Source of the DNA: Sinonovacula constricta
Lineage: Eukaryota; Mollusca; Bivalvia; Cardiida; Solecurtidae
Direction of reading: 5' to 3'
DNA length: 64,000 bases
Assembly: GCA_007844125.1 (NCBI GenBank)
Contig: CM017555.1
Location: forward strand, 26,775,624 to 26,839,623
Position numbers and translations under genes: made by a program. Shown here one piece after another: positions 12,601 to 21,600 of the stretch. Under the pieces are notes generated by a model, which saw nothing but the letters and a program-made list of their open reading frames with translations, was not told the origin of the DNA and ran no database searches. Every line of letters begins with the position of its first letter. Within the stretch, counting starts at the first letter, position 1.

Positions 12601-15600
12601 GTTGTCACACGATACGATGTACGTACGGTACGATTACGTTCGATGTACGATACCATGTGCGGTTTTTACACGATACCATACACTTTACGGTTCGATACCA
12701 TACACGATATGCATTACGATAGAAAATCTACACGATACGATGCGATACGGTGTACGCTTCGATACAACATACTGTACTGTTTCCGTTTACGTCACGTTGC
12801 ACGAAATACCATGGCAAATGTGGCATGTTGTTAAAGTAAAGGTTCAATCAGCTTATTTATACTGTGCCAACTCGGTTTAGTCCAAATCTTTCTGCCCCAA
12901 TCGGCCCACTTCCAGCGCATATAGGCGGTAATGTTTTCACACCTTTCAAATGAAACAATACAACTATTTCCGTTTAAATGGTAAAATGTGTAGGCAAATG
13001 ATAAGTAAGTGTCGCCAATATGATTGCCTGCTTAAACATTGAACAAGTGTGTAAAAATGTACCATGTTAAGACAAATTAATTTAAATCTGTAATTTCCTA
13101 GCATTCTTACATCACTCTTCTATACACGTATATTTCAATTTTCTACCCATATTCCCCGCATCCGTATCTGCGTTTTACTGAAGTGAAATTTCACAGCCAG
13201 ATTATGTGTGCTAGGATCTTCATACATGTATGACATTTCTTCAGACCGGATGCAGGTGTTGTGCACTAGCTAAATGACCACTGCCCGTCTAATTTGAATA
13301 GAAACGTTGTGTCATAAAAGTGGCAATCTGTGTGGGGGCTTATAATCGCTCGCGTGATTTGTAGGTAAATGTACCGAATAACCTACATAAATGGACTAGC
13401 TGCTAGAAAATAAATATCATCAGAAACCTACCATTGTCTCATACTTAACCCTTTTTCAAGCACTATTTAAATAAAAATTCGGTAAAAAAAAGTAGAATAT
13501 GGGTCAATCGAGAAAAAACTTAACAACTAAAAAGATAAAAACAGAGCTATTAAATAATAATTATATTATTATGAGACAAAATTGGACTAACAACCAACAA
13601 ATTAACACCTCCACTTAATCTTTTCCATGTAGGGATCAAATCCATTGACATTAAAATAAATTTAGAAGACGTAATCGACGTAATTGATAAGATTATTCCC
13701 TTAGTTAAACTCAACTTAAATACTGAGTACTGAGATATCGCAACCCACATCCACATCTACACTGACGGTAGCAAGGATACAAACAAAAATTCTATAGGAG
13801 CATGAGTTATTATGATTGAAAATCAACAGAATAAATAAACAAGGCCAAAATAAAACTAAACACAAGACATTCTATATTTAGATGCGAAATGTTAATTATA
13901 ACCCATAAAATGTGTTCAAATAGAACAAAATTGCCGATCAACAATAAATATTTACCCCGGCTCTCTTAGTTATTTACAAGCATTTCAGACAATTTACGGA
14001 AAGAATATACAAGAACTATATTCAAAGAAATATATAGATTAAAATACTAAAATACAAATGTTAAGAAAATATCTAATATGAATTTGGAGATTGGAACTCA
14101 CCATCATAATATAGCCTATGATTAAATATTACTAGACGCAGACTCGGATCCAGCTACCTAGGTGAAGAAAGTAAATCCCCCCCCCCCCCCCCCAACAAAG
14201 CAGAACTAATAATACGCTCTTAATCTTTTTTAGAATAAATGCATTTCATTAAATATTTAATAAATAATATAGGATAACACCTACATAAACTGAATTAATA
14301 CAATGTCCAACCGATATCATATCCAAATCAAACAATAACTACAGTTTCAAAACCCACAAGACACGCGATGGGGTGAAATCTCTTTAAAATCTAAACATTC
14401 CTAATAAGCCCATTCTTTGAATTGCTGGACCCCAATTTGGCGGAAGATTATGACTGCTCTTTTTTTAAAGGCATTACACCTCTAAGAAACTGTTGTTTTT
14501 TTAAATTTTCACGATTGAAATGTTTTCTACTCCTGATTAGAGCTGGCACATTTTGAACTAAAAGTGAACATGAAATTACACACTAGTTTCGAGGATGTTT
14601 TAAAGTGAAAAAAGTACGGGAAAAGTGTGTGAGCATTTTTATTAAATCTGCCTTTTTCCGCTGGTACAAAAAGCAAAGACACGTGTGAATAATATAGGTC
14701 TTTGTAGCTAATCTCTTGCTATTGTGTGCTGCCTTAACCAAAACAGCACGGGGTTAAAGTATTTCTCTATGTCACAGAAAAAACAGTTCCTATTGGTTAA
14801 CCTGCATCCTTTACCAGGGTAGCTTGATCCTAGTTTTAATTAAAAAAACTATTCTAAACTAACAATTTTGTGGCAGTAAATATTGAACTTAGAGTCCTAC
14901 CAACATATCTGAATATCTGAATTTGTGCGTTATTTATTTTATTTATTTCATTAATTATAGCTCTTTCTCTATGGCTTGGTATCCACCCTAGTTTTATAAA
15001 GGCATTGAGGTTTTTTGACAGGAGACTGTAAAGACTATATAAGCTAACTTGCTTGATTTTGCAATGATTAGATATTATATCATTTTCTACTGTTACCCCA
15101 ACGGTATTCTTTTCAGTATCCATACTGACGTCAAGGTACATGCCGATTTGCGCTAGTTATTTTAGGAGAGTATATAAATGGCTTTATCATCCTAAAAAGA
15201 CTTACAAAGGACCGTTTCGTTATAAGAGGAAATCGATTAAAGAACAGGCCTATTAACACCTCCGGTCAACACGTTAAGGATCAAACCAATCAACATAACG
15301 AACGGCTAAAAATCCTACTTCCTTTAAGATTAGTGGTGTCATAAAAGTGTCACCAATTAATTGGAATTAACACACGTGCACGTGCTTGGCAGGGCGGGAA
15401 AATGTACGGAAATTAAGAAGGCATGATGACAGATGTTTACTGTTATTTATGATATTAGCACATTGTTTTGACAAACACATTCACACCTTAAACGTTTGAT
15501 CACATCACTGGCAGAAGAATAGTTATATTAATTTGTCTGCTACACTTGTGAACGTACTTTTTTTTAATTTTCGTCGTGCACTTAATTGCTTTTATTTATT

Positions 15601-18600
15601 TATTTAAATTCGCATCAATGTGTATAAAATTTACGCGTTTAAAATAATTGGCGAAGAGACTATATCAGTGTTGATTGTGCCCAGCGATGACAAAGGTAAG
15701 CTAGCTTTACAATTAACTAACTTGTCGGAATATCAGAGATGATTCCACACGATCCAATTATTTATTAATAATGTTCATTGTATATGAGCCGTATAATTTG
15801 AATCCCATATTTGAGACAAACCTCTTTTCCATAACCTGACATAGAGCTAGACTGTGTTATAGCTATTTTTTTTCCAGCTGCATGTTTATTCCAATAACGT
15901 CTTACTGCTCTTTATTTTCCATAAAAGCGTGGGCAAATAACCAGAATCCTAGTTTTCACGAATATTTTCCTAAACGTCCATTCATATTCAATCTTTGCAT
16001 ATTGTCATTCAAGTAATAAGTTCGAAGGTGTGCAATATTAATTTGCTCATCGATAGTATGCATGTACCGGAAATGTAATATATAGTTTAGTTTCTGTTTA
16101 GTAAATAAACTTCTTTTAGTATTTCGTGAAGCATTTATTATGACATTTAAATTTCCTGTGAACTTTTTGTATGAGCATGATAATGTCATTAGAAAAATGT
16201 CACAATATATGTATCTTTGTATCAAAGAATTATGAGAAGGCACAGTGCAATTCTCCTTGTGCTATGTTATACTAAACGTTCCGTTACGATACCATGGTCT
16301 TGTCATAAGCGTTACGTTCCGATACGATACGATATACCATTTACGATATGGCTCTTTACGTTACTTCACGATAGGCCTATTACGTTACACGATACGTTAC
16401 GTTACCATACGATACGTTTACGATAGAAATACGCACGATATACGATGTTTTGGACAACTGGTACGGTGCCAGGACTGTAGATGATTTATTTTTTGTAGTT
16501 CAAATAGAAATAGTTCGAATTCCTACACAATAGAAGAAAGTTTATTGATCTTTTCTCATTTTCCATGTTCCATGTTTTGATATTAGGTTATACCAGGGAA
16601 GCCATATGTAGAAAAAGTGTCCACTGACTGTGTTTGGATTGAATGGGATGGAGTTGACAATTTCAGCACAGGTGACACTTATCAGGTCCGCTTTGAGAAT
16701 ACTCAAACAAGAAAATGGGACTGCCGGTGCTTTGATATAAACAGGGGTCAGATTAATGAGCTGCAACCAGGCACCGCATACGTTTTCAAAGTTCGCTTGG
16801 TCATGGCAGATGGAGAGGAGTCAAAATACAGTGAGAAGAGTGATGAGATCACGACAAAAAAGGAAATCAAAGTTGAGGTAGGGAAGAGTTTTATGGAATA
16901 AACACTGGTCATGAGTCTGTGCCAACTTCTAGCTTATGTAAACAAACATAGATGCATTAAGTGCCAGAAGTGTTAGATTACAGCAAATCAAAAATGCTGT
17001 TTAAAAAAGTGTAAAATAAAATCTCAAATCAACGATGTTATAAAATAGTTTGTTATTTTCTGGCTCAAAATTTAATAATATTAAATACAATGATAGTCCT
17101 TGTCCCAATTGTTCCTGTAAGTAAAACTGTTTAAGAAATGGGGGTAAATAAAAAAAAAATCACTTTTATGCCATTTACTGTTACTATTGTCAATGCTAGG
17201 ACGACCGACCAGGAAGGCCATTCGTAACAACAATACACTCTGACAAAGTAGTTATTATCTGGGACAGTGTGAAAAAAATTTGTGAAGGTGACACCTATCA
17301 AGTATGCACTGAGAACACCAAGGCAAGAGAGTCGGACAAGAAGAAATTTAAAATCAACTATGCACAGATGACAGGCTTACATCCGGGCACATCGTATGTC
17401 TTTAAAGTACGTTTGGTCAAGGCTAATGGAGAAAAGTCCAAATACAGCGAAAAAAGTGAAGAGGTGACAACACATAAAACCTTTGCTTCAAAGTTGATTC
17501 ATGGCTTAGAACCTATTGCAAAGGAGGATGACGAAGGTTGCAAAGGACCAAACTTATACGAATTGCCTATGAAAGAAAGAATGCAAGCAAGAAATGTATC
17601 TGCAAAGACAAGAAAGTATGACATTGGTAGGTTTTCTTTTGTTATTTCTTACTTCACACCAAACAAATTATTGTCACATTGGCAACATCCAGCTAATAAT
17701 AATTGATCCCAGACAAATGTCTTGGTTGAACCACTGGTACAGGGCAGGTCAGCTGGAAGACCTCCCTACATGAAAGTTCTTACATCAACTGGGACTCGAA
17801 ACCATTAGATGAGCGGCTGAGGAGTCCAGCCTTCATTATCAGCAGCAAGTAGCAAATGTGCACCGCATGTTGCTACCTACTTTTGAATTAAGTAGCAAAC
17901 AGTTGCTACATGGTAATTTGTCCAATAAAATGCTGTGTTCCATTGAAATTAGACAATTATAAGGCCAGTTCAATCACCAGAATTCCAGTTGTTCTTAAAT
18001 AGCAAATTGTGTAAACTAGAGGGTGTGTTTTTGGTGAAAAATCGATACACATCGTCTGCATCTGTATACTACAGTTTTTAACAGTGCGAAAAATCCTGAA
18101 CAGGTGCTCTTTATCTGCAAGACGTAGGGGCATTCCCGATATCTATGGAAAGAACAATCATCATCCACCTTACCCATATTATACTACAGTTATAAACTGG
18201 AAATTCCCTTAGTAAATTATCTGATCATAAGCATATTTGATTCATTTTAACTCTCTAAACCAAAGCTCTGACATCTGTTATAAAAAGCAGCAGATCTACG
18301 TTAGCTATTAAAAATTTTACTCCATTTTCAAGTGATTACCAGCAAAACCTTGGTCGCGCACGATGTCGTCAACTTTTTACTGATATATTGTATGTATAAG
18401 AGGGCTAGGATGCCTAATATAGCTCCATATGGCGACAGACAGTGATTTGAGAGTTGTAAATGGAAGGGAGGAAGGTTCTTTTTCCTTGTAAGAACATTTT
18501 TGCTACTATGTAAGGGTTACTTGCTACAAATTTTTATGCCAGGTAGCAAGTACTTGCTACTTGCCAAAGAAGTTAATTTCTTATGCTTGCATCAAAAGCC

Positions 18601-21600
18601 AATGACTGAAAATTGGCAATAGGCAAATAAGCACAATATCAACAGACTTTTATTTAAACTTATAACTTAAAGGCTATATAAAATGATTTTAGTTTTAGCA
18701 ATTTTCATTAGCGTATTTTTAAAATTGTAAGAAAACATATTTTTACAAAGTTATATTTTACCAGTATATTATCGTAAAATAACACAATAGCTATAAAAAA
18801 TTGCAGCATGTTCTTTAGCCTAAAATGATTATTAGCCCCTAATTTAAACAAGTATCATAATCCACTAACTAGTCATGAACTTGTCACAAAGCCATGTCAC
18901 CGGACCTGGTAGTGCAATCGGTAGAGCGTCGGCTCCAAGTATGGGAGGCCCCCGGTTCAATCCCAGGCCGCGACATACCAAAGTAGTTAAAAATGGTAAA
19001 GGTTTAGCTTGCTTGCTAATGCTCAAGCAAATATAAGGATAGTTCCATGACTAGTTGGCCCAGTGTCAGGATAATATGACTGGTGGTGATATCATGCCAG
19101 GTGTTCACAGCATTCTATACACAGTGAAGGCAGCACAATATCTGCTTCAAGTGGACACAGTCTCCAAGTAACTGAAATACTGTTGGTGGGCTATATAAAC
19201 AATAATAAAAATTTTAAAAAAGCCAAGTTAGCCCTATTGGATAATGCCACATCAATTTGCTGCAGCTAAAATAAGGATATTGTCTCAAATCATTATGAAT
19301 AACTGCAGTTACTTAATTGCTGGTATTATTCCCAAGCACTTGGTTGTACTAAATGCACATTATTTTTTTTGCAAAAACAATATTTACGTACAAATATTAT
19401 GTGACTGTGCTGATATACGAAATAGCACGTTCAGTATACCATATCATCTCAGTCATTGTGTGCGTAGGACTTAGGACTGTTGAGACTTTTTTAATCCCTA
19501 GCTTCCTGAGAGGTTTGGCAGAAGAGACTTGACCTTGAGGTTTGACAGCACAGGTCCAATATACAAGAGATCGTTCTTTTTGGTGAAGCCTCTGTAGGTC
19601 TGGAGCTGTTGGGGCCCACATTTCACTACCATGCAACAGAGCATAGTGGACACAGATAGTGAAAACCTTACCTCATATCATGAGAGATAGGTACTTGGAT
19701 GTCAGAAATGGCAGGAGTATCTTAAATTGCCCCAGGCTGTACTACACCTGATAATGGTAACTAACTCACAGCCTCCACTGGCACCTATCCTATCACCAAG
19801 ATCACCAAGTTGGTTCAACATAAAGCAAAGTTCCATTAACAACCACATGGGTGACTGGTCTCATATCACTTGGACGTGCCTGATTGTGACATCTTTGATA
19901 AACAAAGTTTGAGTTGGCAATAAGCTTGTCTTTAAAGCCACTACATTTTTTGTGCATCCATATTTTGCACTGAAAGCACTCCAATCTCTCTCAGACACAC
20001 AGCATATAGGAAAGTCTCTGAGAAGGTCAAGTCCCAGGCCAGAGACCATGAACTTGGTATTCTTCATATTCACTCTTAGACCATTGTCTTCCAAGCCCTC
20101 CTTCCATGCCTTCAGCTTACTGGTAAATTCTTCCATATTGATGTTCAGTTGTGCAATTTCATCACAGATTAATCATATAAATGAGCATTTGTAGTTTGAC
20201 CTTCAGGCATATAATTCTATATTATGTGGTACTCTTGTTATTATAAAGAAACAGAAGTTATATTCTATGGTTGCCTTTAAATCTAGTTAAGCGATGTTCT
20301 ATGTAGGTAAACAGCAGTTTAATGTAATTGTCCCTTTGCGTGGGATCTATACAACAGAAAGACTCATGTTTTACTTAATATTTAGTTTTTGGCCCTGGTT
20401 ATTGTATGTTTTGTTTTTTGAAATACATCGCAGCAATTAATTATGATCATTATAGCGACATCCAGCTTTTCGCTGGACAAGGACCCTAGACAAATGTCTG
20501 GGTAGAACCACTGCACACCACAAGTCAGCTGGAAGACCTTCCCACATTAAGTCCTTCCCCACCGACCAGGACTTGAAACCACACAGAGGCCAAGCAATCA
20601 GAAGAGTTACAAATAGATGATTCTAACTACACCATGGGCGGGGCTTGTGGTTAGTGCTATAAAAGTCAAAACAAGTTTATGTAATTTACCCCAGTAACCC
20701 ATCCCCTGTTTGGAAACTAAAGAAATTTTGCTTATAAATATATATTAATTGTTTAAGATTATCACCATCTAGCATTATAAGAAAGCTGAATTTCGGATGC
20801 CTAAAGGATTGACCCTGCATGACCTTGACTACTCACGGTCAGTTGTCATGCCTGTCAAGAAATAGTGCAGGTACAGAAACAAATATGTATGTAGAAGGTG
20901 ACTAGATGCGACATTTGTGTCCAGGCATGCTTCAAATGTTAACATTTATATTGTAATCTGTTAAAACAAAAAGTTCAAGTGATTAAAGTGTGTAAAGCAG
21001 GTATACATGAAATGTAGATTCTTTAATCAACAATGCCCCACAGAAATTACTCATTGACTGAAGTAAAGGGTCAAAATGGGAAGCAAATTGTTATTAGAAT
21101 GAGTGCTCCATTGACTATGCATTTTCTGCAAGGCCAAGATATTTGCGATACCAAGCATGGGATCTCACTGCCTTCTGTGCTTATCAAATGGCAGAAGTCA
21201 TCCATAAAATTACTATACGTTTGGAAAGTAATGGTGCTTTAGAGACTTTTAGATTCAGATCACAGGAATGTAGTGTTGACAAAATACATAACTGTAATTT
21301 TAACGCAGTGTATTTTGGCCCCATCCCATAGCATATGAACATTTACTTTAGTCCTAATTTAAGTAAAATTGCAATAATAAAGAAGCATTGTATGTGTAAT
21401 AAAATCTGTTAAAACTTAAGTCCCAAAATATAATCTATTTTTTAGAAGAGGTGCTTTTTTCCAATGCATTGTACATTTGATTTACCACAGAATAATTCTG
21501 ACCACTATTTGCACACTTTCAATTGCTTACAGTGTTATACTACTGCCGCCATAATAGCAATTTTCAGTACTTTGATATTTATATAATTGTGATGGCAGGG

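Larger units (their letters stand above)
12580..16479. mobile_element. Large TIR DNA transposon, copy 2 (non-autonomous, about 3.9 kb)
   Basis: It has the same 28-bp terminal inverted repeats as copy 1 (left TACAGTTCTGGAACCGTAAC at 12580, right ending CCAGGACTGTA at 16479) and TA at both outer edges. Subterminal ACGATAC-rich arrays lie at about 12615-12790 and 16270-16455. Long interior stretches align with copy 1: 12997-13450 with 7525-7985, 14270-14560 with 8960-9265, 14690-14830 with 10675-10815, and 15060-16240 with 11055-12270. Only about 65 bp separate the two copies. Dead RNase H pieces of a LINE are embedded (13735-13830 and 14860-15141). No transposase was seen. Confidence 0.75.

Noticed and set aside
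12296..12880. Cluster of overlapping 70-90 codon frames in several phases
   Set aside because: They arise from the ACGATAC/TACG motif arrays at the transposon ends, which lack stops in several frames. Composition, not coding.
16217..16484. Two frames of 69 and 79 codons
   Set aside because: Same motif array at the right end of transposon copy 2.
18900..18980. A tRNA gene
   Set aside because: A- and B-box-like parts are present, but the same head with attached body and tail recurs at three other places, so it is a SINE.
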